Notes: a model not told the origin generated them from the letters alone. DNA of 64,000 nucleotides from Diadema setosum (GCA_033980235.1 CM067065.1:9942373-10006372), one strand, 5' to 3'; numbered from the stretch's first letter, positions 10,614 through 22,201 are shown. Made by a program: numbers and translations.

Positions 10614-11334
10614 ATATGTAATCGGCGTCAATACACTGTGGTTGAAGGTAAATATTCCAATTCAAGATCGATCTCAGCCGGGGTGCCGCAAGGCTCGGCC
10701 TTAGGCCCCCTCCTGTTCACAGTATTATATAAATGATTTGAGATCAAGTGTTAAAACCGGTAACATTTATATGTTTGCAGATGATGCTACTCTGTTTCTA
10801 GCGGGTCAACTGTTGAATCAACAGAGAACCAATTAAATCAATCAATGGAGGAGGTCAATCAATGGACGACAAAAAACAAGTTAGTATTGAATACCCATAA
10901 AACAAAGGTAATGTTAGTAGGTTCCCGGCAAAGACCAAATACGTTTCAAAGGAAGAAATTGAAAGTTAGAATAGATAATATAGAATTGGAGCGTGTAGAA
11001 CACATTGACGAAGCGTGCTTTAAACACCACGTTAATTCTACAGCGAAAGTCATGCAACAAAAGCTCGGCATGATTAGACGAACAAAGCATTTTAATACCC
11101 CGAACCCATTAAGCAGATTATACTGGGGATTTGTTCTACCTCATGCAATGTACTGCTCAACTCTTTGGTCTTTATGATCCGAATTTAATCATACTACTTT
11201 AAACAGATTGCATAAACGTGCTGGCTATATGGTTAGTGGATATACTTGGGATATCCCGTCTGATCAAGACTTACAAAACCTCGGGCGGTGTACTCTCAAA
11301 ACATTATTGAAGAAAAATATCGCCATCATGATGT
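10614..11334 (+). pseudogene. LINE fragment 4: reverse transcriptase palm and thumb
   Basis: The fragment resumes with CNRRQYTVVEGKYS, then AGVPQGSALGPLLFTV, then the catalytic FADD box (10774-10785, a frame away). It continues with NKLVLNTHKTKVMLVGSRQR, QKLGMIRRTKHF and LPHAMYCSTLW. Several frameshifts and a TGA near 11176 break it. It ends at MMY, where the GC-rich element is inserted. Confidence 0.9.
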
Positions 11335-11563
11335 ACAGCGCCGGAAGCGGGGGGGGGGGGGGGGGGGCAGGGGTGGCACTTGCCCCCCCCCCCCAAACAA
11401 AATGTTGGGGGGGGGGGGGGCAAAACGAGTTTTTGCCCCCCCCCCCCCCCCCCCCCAAGTGCCCCCCTGTAACAAATAATTGATCACTGATTTAAAGACC
11501 AAAACGAACAATAAAGGCATATTTCTTGTCTAAATGTTGTAATTTCATAACTGAAAATGCAAA

Positions 11564-11591
11564 AATTTTCGCCCCTAACGGGGCGAAAATT
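11564..11591. repeat. Perfect 12-bp stem-loop
   Basis: Arm AATTTTCGCCCC, loop TAAC, arm GGGGCGAAAATT. It lies within the GC-rich element. Confidence 0.8.
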
Positions 11592-11849
11592 ATAATACAC
11601 TAACAACATACATTATTGTATCTATACACTAATAGTAACTTATGAGTAAATTTAGTGTATAGATGGTAGCCTCGTGTCCTCGAGTGTGCCCGCTGAAACA
11701 TACCTCTAGTAAACCTGACACATTTCATTTTCTTCTTTGCTTTCTAGCAGTATAAGAATATTTTTTATTGTTCGAACCATGCGATCACGTTTAAGCTTTT
11801 AATGAGTACATTTCAGATAAATTGCAAAGTAAAAGTGGCTCGCTCGTTC

Positions 11850-12735
11850 TGCCCGTACTTATAGTAAAATGAAAAGTTTTCATAAGTTATTATCATATTC
11901 CTTCGCAGTGATTCATTTTTCTATGTTTAATTCCTCAGAAATTCAATTTTAATGCTCTATAAAAGCGACTTATACTCTGTTTTTACAAAAAGTCCCTACC
12001 GTGGGAGGGGGTATCCCCCTCCCACACCCTCCCCCGCTCGGTCGCTCCGCTCCCTCGACAAGGATCTCACACCATCATATAATATACCCCCGTATATTAA
12101 GATCATAGTCCTTCCAACTGTTTTTTTTAAATATGTTAATTCCCTAGAAATTTGCTTTTAAATGTTCTATAAACGCGACTTTTATACTCTGTTTTTACAA
12201 AAAGTCCCTACCGTGGGAGGGGGTATCCCCCCTCCCATACCCTCCCCCCGCTCGGTCGCTTCGCTCCCTCGCCGATGATCTCGCACCATCACATAATGTA
12301 CTCCCTATGTTATGATCATAGTCCTTCCAACTGATTTTTCCAATATCTTAATTCCCTAGAAATTTGCTTTAAATTCTCTATAAAAGTGACTTTTATACTC
12401 TGTTTTTATAAAAAGTCCCTACCGTGGGAGGGGGTATCCCCCCCTTCCACACCCTCACCCCGCTCGGTCGCTTCGCTCCCTCGCCGAGGATCTCACACAA
12501 TCACACTATTATGTACTCCCGCATGTAATAATCATAGTCCTTCGCACTGATTATTTTTCACTATGTTTAATTCCTTAGAAATTTTCTTTTAAATGGTCTA
12601 TAAACGCGACTTTTGTACCCTGTTTTACAGAAGCTCCCTACAGTGGGGGGGGGGGGGGGGGTAATCCCCCTTTCCACCCCCCCCCCCCCCCCCCACTCGC
12701 TTCGCTCCCGCGCCGAGGATCTCACATCGTCACAT
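11850..12735. repeat. Tandem array, about 4 units of ~212 bp
   Basis: Each unit contains AAAAAGTCCCTACCGTGGGA, a C-rich block, CGCTCGGTCGCTTCGCTCCC and ATCATAGTCCTTC. The AGTCCCTACC motif falls at 11991, 12203, 12414 and (as a variant) 12632, giving periods of 212, 211 and 218 bp. Confidence 0.85.
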
Positions 12736-12791
12736 AAATGTGCCCCCGTTGAGATTTTGCCCCCTCAAAACCAAAAGTGTTCCGGCGCGCT

Positions 12792-12927
12792 TGAATGTGT
12801 GTATAGCATTGCTCCATCAATATTGTGTGAAAGGTTCTGCTTTAACGACAATGTATCTTTGCGGATAACTCGCAATTTAAACAGAAAATTATCAAGGAAG
12901 CCACTGTGTAAAACAAATTTGAAGACC
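12792..12927 (+). pseudogene. LINE fragment 5
   Basis: The frame encodes ECVYSIAPSILCERF and LRITRNLNRKLSRKPLCKTN, which is the C-terminal tail of the LINE ORF2 just before the F-x-x-x-G-x-x-x-WN-x-LP block. It is interrupted by a MITE of family 1. Confidence 0.8.
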
Positions 12928-13413
12928 TGAATATAAGAACGACCCAAGTCCAATTTTTGGCGAAATTCAGTTTGACATGGGAAATTGTAGCTTATGCATG
13001 GACTCATCTTGTGTATAATGATAAATCCTAATTACCCCCGGAAGTGTCTGAAATAAATGAGTTAAATTTTATATGAATGTAAGAATGAAGTACTTGGGTA
13101 ATTCTTACATTCATATTATAGCGCCGTCTCTCGTCCTTCTCTCATATCTATAGCAGAATATCATGTATATGAATCAAAGAACGACCCAAGTCCATATGAT
13201 TCAAAGAACGACCCAAGTCCATGACACAAAATGGCCTCTCCACAATTAATGTAAATGTTAATTGTCATAATAATATATGTTCTAATTTGTATATACAATG
13301 TTGCCTTCCCATCACAGTTAAATAGAATATTATTGGACAAATAAAAAAGATATAAAGTTTTTTAAAGTTTACTCGAAATGGTCTTCCATGGACTTGGGTC
13401 GTTCTTATATTCA
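12928..13413. mobile_element. MITE, family 1, copy B
   Basis: A 486-bp element with the same TGAATATAAGAACGACCCAA terminal inverted repeats as copy A at 820-1313 and high similarity throughout. It interrupts the last part of the LINE. Confidence 0.85.
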
Positions 13414-13923
13414 GATACTCATTTCTATCAAAAAACCTTCATTAATATCGGAGGAGAACTATTGAACTGTCTTCCTGATGAATGTCGAAATGCAAATTCG
13501 CTTTCCATATTTAAGAGTGAGTTGGGTCGTGTTACATCCTGTACATACTGTAATGTCAAGCTGAAAATTGTACGTACCCCAGCTCAATTTAACAATCTCG
13601 CCACGGTCATGTCCTTAACGTTGTATTTATTTTGTACTTGTATGTTGCCTTCTTTTAAGCTCTTGCCGCGCAATGCACCTACATACTCAAACACTCATCG
13701 TACTTACAAACCTACATACACACACACATACACACACAAACACACATATACACATACATGCAACGCACGCATTTATACACACACACGCAAACACACCCAT
13801 ACACAAACATATACAAACATCTACATAATCATAACTCTTCAATACACTACCATAGGATTGGCAGATTTGTAATTTCATTTTTTTTTCAATTGAATTGAAA
13901 TTGTGTTATTTTATTGCAATTAC

Positions 13924-13972
<49 letters not shown>

Positions 13973-14235
13973 TTGATGATTTTACAGTTCATTTACGATG
14001 TCTAATAATGTTCACTGAATTGTTGTATTCAGTTTTAATTATTGATTAATGGTTTATATTATTCTGCAACATTCTACAGCTAAATGTGTACATTATTTAT
14101 GCAATTTTGCGTATTTTGATGTTCTGTATCGCACATTTTTTATGTGTTGTTTTTAAAAAGGGCCTTGCTGAAAACCAGACCTTGCTGAGCAAACAACCCT
14201 TTCAAACTATGTGAAATAAATAAATAAATAAAATA
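13414..14235 (+). pseudogene. LINE fragment 6: ORF2 C-terminus and 3' end
   Basis: The frame encodes KTFINIGGELLNCLPDECRN and NSLSIFKSELG, the conserved end of CR1/Jockey ORF2. Past it lies a long 3' untranslated part with (AC)n at about 13715-13810 and (TA)n at about 13927-13966. It ends in GTGAAATAAATAAATAAAT at about 14209-14232. Confidence 0.85.
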
Positions 14236-14522
14236 AAATGGAATCTAGTTTAGTAACCATGCCTTCAAGCATTACAATTTTTCGTGGGTATATAAACCAT
14301 GGGTTGCATTGTGATTGTAGTTAGGAATAGGACGTAGACATAGAATCTAGAATACTAGGGTGTGTAGGATAGGCCATTTACATATTCAATAGGCTACCAT
14401 TACGTTATCATTGGTTGTGCACTAGACCTAGCTAAGGAGTACGATATGAAATTAGTTGTAAGTATAACGTGTGACACTTATCAGTTGATTTTTTTTTTCA
14501 TGACATGTGACAAAACACGTAA
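14236..14522. other. Non-coding stretch, nothing recognised
   Basis: AT-rich sequence between the LINE tail and the GACGT repeat. No exon-like or transposon-like pattern is visible. Confidence 0.5.
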
Positions 14523-14965
14523 AAAAGACGTCAAAAATATGACGTCTTATTTTACGTCTTGCGCTGGTGCAAACTGTCGTCAAAAAGAAGTAAATATATG
14601 ACGTGAATACGACGGCAACACGCCCCCCCCCCCCCCCCACAAAAAAAAGACGTCAATTTTTACCGGTGTGAACGCAAAATTCATGGTTCTGAACGCAAAA
14701 TCCTGGTCATAAAGACGTCGTAATGACGTCATTTTTAAGTCAATAAGACGTAAGAATATGACGTCTTATTTTACGTCTTGTGCTGATGCAAACTGTCGAC
14801 TATAATACGTTAATATATGACATGAATAAGACGTCAGAATATGACGTCTTATTTTACGTCTTGTGCTGGTGCAGACTGTTGACTATAAGACGTAAAAATA
14901 TGACGTGAGTATGACGTATTTCGTGACCAAAAAAAGACGTAATTTTGACGTGATTTTTACCACTC
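14523..14965. repeat. GACGT-rich tandem repeat element
   Basis: At least three units share ATGACGTCTTATTTTACGTC followed by TTG(C/T)GCTG(G/A)TGCA (near 14538, 14758 and 14838). ACGT or GACGT appears more than twenty times on both strands. A C run sits at 14623-14638. No coding sequence. It may be the body of a DNA transposon, but I could not define its ends. Confidence 0.7.
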
Positions 14966-14978
14966 TCTACTATCAGGG

Positions 14979-15017
14979 AAAGCATGAGTTTATTCGAGTG
15001 GAATAAACTCATGCTTT
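14979..15017. repeat. Perfect 17-bp stem-loop
   Basis: Arm AAAGCATGAGTTTATTC, 5-base loop GAGTG, then its exact reverse complement. It directly follows the GACGT repeat. Confidence 0.85.
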
Positions 15018-15089
15018 ATTGACCAAAGTTGCATTCCCAATTTATTTCTTCATTTCTTCGTTGAGGCAATATGTAAGATCTCAACATGT

Positions 15090-15109
15090 TTATCTCTCTC
15101 TCTCTCTCT

Positions 15110-15166
<57 letters not shown>
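15090..15166. repeat. (TC)n then (TA)n microsatellite
   Basis: A short CT run passes into about 25 TA units. Confidence 0.95.
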
Positions 15167-15169
<3 letters not shown>

Positions 15170-17059
15170 CATGTATAATATAGGCCTATTACAAGTTTCG
15201 ACATTATCATGTTGCCCAGTGGTCCCTGTCATTAAAAATTGATGGCAGACCACGGAAATTTCAAATTCAACGATTTTAGTGAACTGGCCGCAAAAGAAAT
15301 GTGTAAGTGTCGAGATCTGATGGCACTGTAGACACACCTACATAATATTATTTGCCCGTGAGTTTGGTGATAATACGTCGTTACCACTCAGCAATGAACA
15401 CCAAATAGTGAGCAGAAACCTGATTTTCACGATCTATTCTGAAGAAACAGACTTCGATATGAGCCAAACTTTACTTTGTATCATTTAGCCTCAAACTTTA
15501 TTGATAGCACCACATAGTGCTCATCAAGAATTATTTACCATCTCAACATGAAATTTTTTACATGACGAAATTTTACATAAGATTCAGAACATTCATTCAG
15601 TACACAATGTGTGTAATAAACCAATATTAGTATACATTTCTACTCTAGATAAATAAGTTAAGTGTTCAACATATATCTAAAAAAAAAGTTTCACGTAATA
15701 AAATTCTTACGTACCGGCGCAATATGCGCTTTTGGTTTGATATTACCATCATTTGATTTCACATGTTGCCTTATCATATTCCTTGACTGAATTTCAGTCA
15801 ACACAGAAGGTATTTATAAGGCATAGTATGTATTGACAAAATAAATAGAGCGAGAATACTTGCATAGCAATCAATAGCAAAACTTGGCGAGAATATACAA
15901 TGTACAAACTTACACATACAATGGTGTGTGTGGTTTTTTTTAGCTAAGATAACTTCATAGAAATAAGTACATAATTTATGCTAGTACATTATGCAAGAAC
16001 ACAGTCAAGATGTTACAAACTTTGAGACAATTCTCCTAAGGGTGAACATTAATGTCCCGACGATCACAATATTGTGAATACAATCTTCCATGAATAGTGG
16101 CCTTACTGTTATTCGAGTTTTAAAAATGTTTGCAGGCCAATATCTATCAATATATATCATATTTTTACAAATGCAGCTCATATTGAGCAGTACCATGATT
16201 GCGTCATTTCGTTGAATCAGTTTTCTTTTTCAACCTGTTGCAACTCTTCTGTTCATCTTTTCTGTTTTGATTCATTTTTCTCCCTCTTAGGAATTGCCAT
16301 TTCAGTAAACATAGAACGTATCAATATCTTAACAAATGACAGTGATTCTATCATATCACATGATTACAAGGTCTACAAGAATCCATGGGATCCCTGTGAA
16401 CACAGCATACAGAAAGACTCAAGCACACATACAGATTCACATACTTTATAATAAATATCATAGTATTCAAACAATAAATTAATATAATTATCACATAAAT
16501 ACTTACGTCGACTTACAGTACATCAAGGTTTTTTCTTCCAATCAAGCAGTAGACAAGCAAGGAATATAATAATTCATACGGAATCTTAAACATCAGCTAA
16601 CAATCAATCAAGCAGGATAGGCAGAAACGAGCATTACATCATTTATAAACCTATAATATTTGTCGTTTTGTTTTCTCTTGTGAGTTTTTTTTTTTCGGTA
16701 ATCGATTCGATTCTTCTGTTGTAGCCTCTAAACGTATAGCTGAGGTAGATACGCGTGTTTTGAGGTGATTGTGAAGACCACTGCCAGGCAGGATAAAGAA
16801 TTCATTGAATAATAATAGTTATTAGATAACCGAATAATCCTTGTGATCATGTTTTGTAACATATTGTAAACATATCCGTAACACATTTGGGATTAGCTGG
16901 CACCCAAAGCAGTTGATTTGAAATACCGTTGATATTACATACAGTGAAGGTGATGTTGTTGAAGACAAGCTTAGGGAAGCCCGAAGTTGTCAGAGATCGA
17001 TCTTAAATCCAGTCAAGATGAGGTGGTGTTGTTAGTGACTTATATAGGCTGTCTTGTGT
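15167..17059. other. Region downstream of IL-17 gene A, no other gene seen
   Basis: Intergenic or 3' untranslated sequence for the minus-strand gene. A minus-strand AATAAA lies at about 15499-15504, which would imply a long 3' UTR if used. I see no closer clear signal. The short reading frames have no protein-like features. Confidence 0.5.
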
Positions 17060-20000
17060 TTATGACACTGTTTGTCGGCTGCACACACAGGCAACAGGGA
17101 TCCTCAGTTTCGTCGCCTTGTACCTATTTACACGAGAGGGAAAAAAATGAAGAAAATAAAAATCAACTACCCTGGCCAACAACGAACGAATTTAATCATT
17201 TATACATGTTTTCACTGACAAACGAAAGTTATAGTTATAATCAACATCCCATTTTTCCAGGAGAATACAATGCAATGTTTGTTTTCAAAGTTCATAGTTC
17301 ACGGGCTTGTACGATACAATCATATCAAATGTATCGTTTCTTTTTTTTGTGGTCAGGATGGTGTTTCAGTCACATTCATATCGTCTACTGAATAGCGAGG
17401 TTTCATTGTTTTACTGTACATTCGTTTTTGGTCATAGAAACAGAGAATATGAATTAAAGGAGAACTAGAGGGTGGCCGTAGAGGGCGGAATCCACGTACC
17501 TGTAGACACCATTCTCACAGTCTCCTCTCTTGAGTACGGTGATCTCGCGCTCGACGGGTTTGCATTGCCTAAAGAGGGCGCTGGAATCGTAGTTGTATCT
17601 CGTTGATGACTCGCTGAGCACGGGCGTTGGGTTGATGCAACGATTGCAGCCACACTGGGCGACCGGGATGTCACGAGGGTATCTGAGGGAGGAACAAAAA
17701 GAAGAAGAACCACGCCCATTATTACTTTCTGCTTGAGTTTAATTGGTTGCAGCTGACGAGAATTGATTTGTAACACGCTTGCTTTTCTTTCTCTGTCTCG
17801 CTCTCCCTCTGAGCTTCAAGCATTCAACCGTGCTCTTTGTGGATAAAAGCAAACATGATATCGTAGTCAGTATCCTGTAACAACAGATATTCAAGTAGTG
17901 ATCGTTCGCGGTATTATTCACATGGACTTGCGAGAGACGACGATGCTAGTGTTTATTTTATATTTCAAGAAGCAGATATGTGTCTCTTCTGATTATCGAA
18001 GGGAAGTATAGAACATACAAAATTCATTGTAACAGGTGCATGATTAAAACATATCGGGAAATCATTCATGATATGAAAAAAATAGTAATAATAATTATAG
18101 TAACAATAATATTAAAAATTGATAATACTAATTATAATAATCAAACAATTTTACGGTCTTATTTACGCAGGGAAGCTTCTTCAGTGTTTCCATTCCTCAA
18201 GCAGAGGGTCCTACAATTACCATTACCCTGGCATTACCAAGTATCCATATAATACACCTGGGTCGGGATGGACATGGTGGGTTAAAAACATCTTGTCCGA
18301 GGACGTAAGTGCTGGGGAGGGATTCGAATTACTCGGTTCCAGTCTCCAATCGGGAGTCGGGAGTCTTGTCCACTACTACAGCTCCCCCATAAAGACAGAT
18401 CAAGTATTCTCATCTTCCAGTTGACTCTCACCTGCTCGAGTCGTGATCAATGACCATCTTCCAGGGACACAGTGTCTTGTCCTTGAGGTTCGTCAGGTCT
18501 GCCCTAAGGTAGTCATCGTCGCAAGTATTGGCGAACGGGGCTGTGTTGGCTTCGGTGACCTCACTCCCTTGGTCGAGGGTAGCGTTCCGAAGAGCTTCGA
18601 TGTAAGTCGGTTCCTCGCATTGTCCCGTGGTCTCGTCCGAAGGGGAAGAGCGCCTGGCACGCACCTTCGTGGATTCGATCCCTTGATCCTCCACCTGTAC
18701 CTCTGACGTTGACCTTGACTCCCCGTTTGTTCCAAACTCCATAAACTCACGTACAGAGTATGACGAACTGTCGACTTCCTCAACACGACCGCCGTTTGCC
18801 CGCACGTCCTCAACACCAAGTTTTTGGTTTTCACTCGAACTCGTAGACTCCGCCACCCAGGGGTTGAGCCCCAAACCATGTTCTGATGATGATGTGAATA
18901 CACTTTCTGAATTTCTCCCCATGGTGAATGCACTTGTTCTTGTCGCCAGGACGAGAGCCAGCAATGTAGCGCACAGAACTGATATATTGCACTGTAACAA
19001 ACACAAGAAAAGGAAATCATACAGTGTACTGTTTTCACACAAACTTCGTCATTGCATGTGTTGAGATATAAACACTTAAATCTTGTTTTTTGTTTTGTTT
19101 AAAAAAAGGCAAAACTAATTTTTTCCTCCTGAATTTATCACTCTTTGATCCAATCCTATATTCACACGCATCAAAACCTTTCTGCATCTTCAGATATGTA
19201 CAATTTCACAGCAAACGATCCTATTTAAACAGAAAGCTCATTAATGGTGAAATCCAATCAAACAGTAAAACTCGATACATTTGTTTTTTTTTAGTTGGTG
19301 TAGGGTGTGTGTGTGTGTGTGTGTGTGGACTACTTCGTTCGAATTTCGAGATATCTTGCTGTTTCATTTCCAATAGATGTGACTTTCGTTCAGTTAAGTG
19401 TAAAGTATTAAGTCACACACAAAAATAATATATTTCTTTTGAATGTTTGGGACATTTTGTACAATGCTTCGCCATGGTTCAATCATGAAACTCCTCGACT
19501 CGTTAGAATAGGATCGTTTCTCCAGTTTCTAAATTTAACTCTCTTTGTGTCAATGAGGCAAATATGAAAATGGGAACGAGTTTCAGACTTATTTAAGGAC
19601 TGGATATTCATATGGTCCGCTGAGGATCGAAGGGAAAATGGGAGATATCGAACCTCTTACACAGTGTGTTTGGCGCCATTCTTTTTCTCTCTTTTTTTTT
19701 TCAATAAACCCTCTTTGTGTCAATGAGGCAAATATGAAAATGGGAACGACTTTCAGACATATTTAAGGACTGGATATTAATATGGTCCGCTGAGGATCAA
19801 AGGGAAATTGGAGACATCGAACATCTTACACAATGTGTGTGGCACCATTTCTTTTTTTATTTAACTCTCTGTGTACCACAATGATTAGTTATTCACTGGA
19901 ATATCTATGGGAACTTTGAACATATTTGATTTTTTGGCGCCAAAAGAGATACATCACCAGAGATACATCATCGCCGCCATAGATTGTCGTCAATAAATGA

Positions 20001-20360
20001 AAATGACTTTGAAAAGGTTAATCTGTAGATTGTGTATCTTTTTGATAAGCTTTATGGTACTCGCCATGTCTTCATCCCAATTCCGTTTGACTCTTGTTTG
20101 TTTTCTGTTTATTTGTATTGCTATCTGACATGGTCAGTGGTGGTTCATGTTTGAAAAAGTAAAGTTGTTAATAACTGCAACTGAAGAGATTTCATTTATG
20201 GTATGAAAAATAGATTTTACGGCTACAAAACAAAAATGTTCTCTTTCTAATGGGCAAATATCCAATAACAACCAAAGAAAAATCCACATTCAGATATATT
20301 TTACCTTTATGATAAACTAAACAAATAAAAAGAAACCAATGTTGAAGTCTTTCTTACCAT
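17060..20360 (-). CDS. Interleukin-17 family cytokine (gene A), 4 coding exons, 269 aa
   Basis: Predicted secreted IL-17-type ligand. Exons on the minus strand: 20360-20358 (ATG alone, then GTAAGA), 18991-18432, 17682-17500 and 17123-17060. All introns have GT-AG ends with pyrimidine-rich acceptors; phases are 0, 2, 2. Residues 2-20 form a hydrophobic signal peptide (VLCATLLALVLA). A Ser/Glu-rich pro-region ends in a furin-type RARR site (112-115). N137 is a potential glycosylation site. The family core is CPWKMVIDHDSSRYP (from C176), AQCGCNRC (196-203), EITVLKRGDC (234-243), GVYRY, and the closing PVACVC (258-263). The predicted mature chain has ten cysteines. Without removal of the last intron the protein would end in a different tail lacking CxC. 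The family identity is strong; the signal-peptide exon is an inference from splice sites. Confidence 0.9.
19541..19880. repeat. 170-bp tandem repeat in intron 1 of IL-17 gene A
   Basis: Two near-identical units start at 19541 and 19711 with CTCTTTGTGTCAATGAGGCA and include GGACTGGATATT(C/A)ATATGGT. A diverged third start (CTCTCTGTGTACCACAATGA) follows at about 19865. Confidence 0.85.
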
Positions 20361-22050
20361 GATGATCTCAAGGTCGTTTATAAATGAATACAAATTTGGG
20401 TTTTTTCTCCTTCAAATCTCTTTACTCTCGTCCCTTTTTCAGATGTCTAAGACGTGCTGGTGAAACGGCGCTTCTCAATGTTGGTGCAAGATTCCTTTCG
20501 TTCCTCCTTATCTCGTATATTAAAGGTTTCTGTGATCTCTCTGGTATCCCTGCGGTCACGTGGATAATTGGATGTTTGAGGTTGTACCGCTTTGGAGATG
20601 TCTGAAGCATTTGTGTCAAGCAGTCTTTATTTATGCACAAATCGACAGGGAAGGACTTTCGATTGATCTATTTATTTCTGAGCTGGCGGGAAAAAAAAAA
20701 CGCGATTTCTATATATCATGATGAAGTGAAGAAACGTAATGCGGTCAACGTAATCATGAAGCTATCCAATCTGCATGAAGTAGTCATTAGTGGCTAAAAA
20801 TATCCTGCAGCTGGACGGGAAAATCCCGTTTAATGCGGAGCTTCCTATGCAAGCCTTTACCTGACAGGACTTGGTTGAAAAACGACTTCGCACAAGGAAG
20901 CAGCTTCTCCTAAGCTTCTTCCTCAGACATCGACACTCTGCTTATTTTTGCATCGAGTAAAAGTGAAATTGAGCCGCCGGAACGAATTTGCTGAAAAAAA
21001 AAAAAAAAAAAAAAATCATTAAAAAAATCTCCCAAATTAGAAAATCAATGTTTATGAATAATCTGCGGTTGTTATGAATCTGATGGTGTTCCCCGGCATT
21101 TACTCTATACAATTTCCTCTATGTTCTCATTTTTTTTATTTGGTTCTTCTTTTTTTCAACAATACACAGTTTGGATGACATTTCGCCTTCCTGTTTTTTT
21201 TTCTCTCACCCACCAACTGATATTCCTTTTTAGATGTCTGATTTAAATGCCATTATTACCTTATTCTCGGTGCTTAAACAAGATAGATCGTAATGATCTT
21301 ACTTTGTTACACATTTTAAATCATAAAAAAGGAAGAGACCGTCGACATAGCAACAACAACAACAAATGCACTTAGGACTCGAGGCGAATTTTTACATCAT
21401 TAAAACATAATAAGAGAACGACTGTGACTGGGAAGAAGAATAATGCGGAAAGTTAGAAGAAAAAGAAAGGGGTTTGAAAGGGAAGAACAAGGTAGGACCT
21501 AGAAACACAAATAAGAAGAGGTTATTTCCAATACGTGCCAAATACATTGTTGCATTCGTTGCAACTTCTTGCAACTCATGCTTAACTCTACAACAAGTTG
21601 TAATATTTCGCATCCTTCAAGTATGTGGTAATAACAATAATAGTAATAGTACAAATGATAATTACTTTAATGACTTCAATGTATTGATATCAGTGATTTT
21701 TTTTTTCTTAAAGTCTGGGGTAGATTACATAGAATAGAGGCGTTGTAAGTAATTTTTTGTTTCCACAACATTTTGTTTTTCTGTAGATTTGAAGAAGCTT
21801 TCTCAAATAATGTGGATCAAACATAATATAGAAACATTCAAATGTTAGTAGCAATATCTTAAACTCAGACTTTTGACTGGAAGACAATAAGCTTCTCTAA
21901 ACAGGTGAACTTTGTTAATTTTTCATGATTTAGGATGTTATTCGTACAGCAGAGTGTTGGACCGATGGTAATCTCTGAATCTACTTGACCAGCAATTCAC
22001 AAAGCAATCCTTGATTACAAAATTCACAATTTATACATCCATTGTAATAG
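20361..22050. other. Upstream flank of IL-17 gene A
   Basis: No other gene is visible. On the minus strand the likely promoter lies here: a TTTAATATA sequence at about 20518-20526 is a weak TATA candidate, and a CACGTG E-box sits at 20557-20562. The 5' UTR start is not defined. An A run lies at 20995-21016. Confidence 0.4.
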
Positions 22051-22062
22051 TAGTAGTAATGA

Positions 22063-22063
22063 C

Positions 22064-22131
<68 letters not shown>

Positions 22132-22135
22132 CAAC

Positions 22136-22198
<63 letters not shown>
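22063..22198. repeat. (TAA)n then (TA)n microsatellite
   Basis: About 33 TAA units with a short interruption, then about 15 TA units that abut the next MITE. Confidence 0.95.

Positions 22199-22201
<3 letters not shown>

Larger units (their letters stand above)
11335..12791. mobile_element. GC-rich element with internal tandem array
   Basis: The outer ends carry short inverted matches (GCGCCGGAA at about 11339 and TTCCGGCGC at about 12780). Just inside lie runs of G and C (11350-11460). The element holds a 4-unit tandem array and splits LINE codons MMY and ECVYSIAP. No coding capacity. G/C homopolymer lengths may be unreliable in assembly. The superfamily is not recognised. Confidence 0.65.
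1425..14235 (+). mobile_element. 5'-truncated CR1/Jockey-group LINE split by five nested insertions
   Basis: Six collinear plus-strand fragments together carry the end of an endonuclease domain, the reverse transcriptase and the 3' end of one non-LTR retrotransposon. The fragments are 1425-1986, 2535-2866, 3288-3709, 10614-11334, 12792-12927 and 13414-14235. The 3' end is a GTGAAATAAATAAATAAAT tail near 14210. Between the fragments sit a pogo-like MITE, a second pogo-like MITE, a 6.9-kb TIR element, a GC-rich element and a MITE of family 1. The LINE also has point stops and frameshifts (for example the TGA at 1821), so it is long dead and served as a landing site for later elements. Confidence 0.85.

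Noticed and set aside
11208..11520. Gly/Pro-rich proteins at the G/C runs
   Set aside because: Produced by homopolymers in the GC-rich element; frames differ only by phase.
17465..17776. 103-residue minus-strand frame over exon 3 of gene A
   Set aside because: Different frame from the CxCxxC exon and crosses the intron boundary; no family features.
18493..19038. 181-residue minus-strand frame overlapping exon 2 of IL-17 gene A
   Set aside because: Shadow frame; the frame at 18432-18991 carries the signal peptide, cleavage site and CPW motif and joins the other exons.
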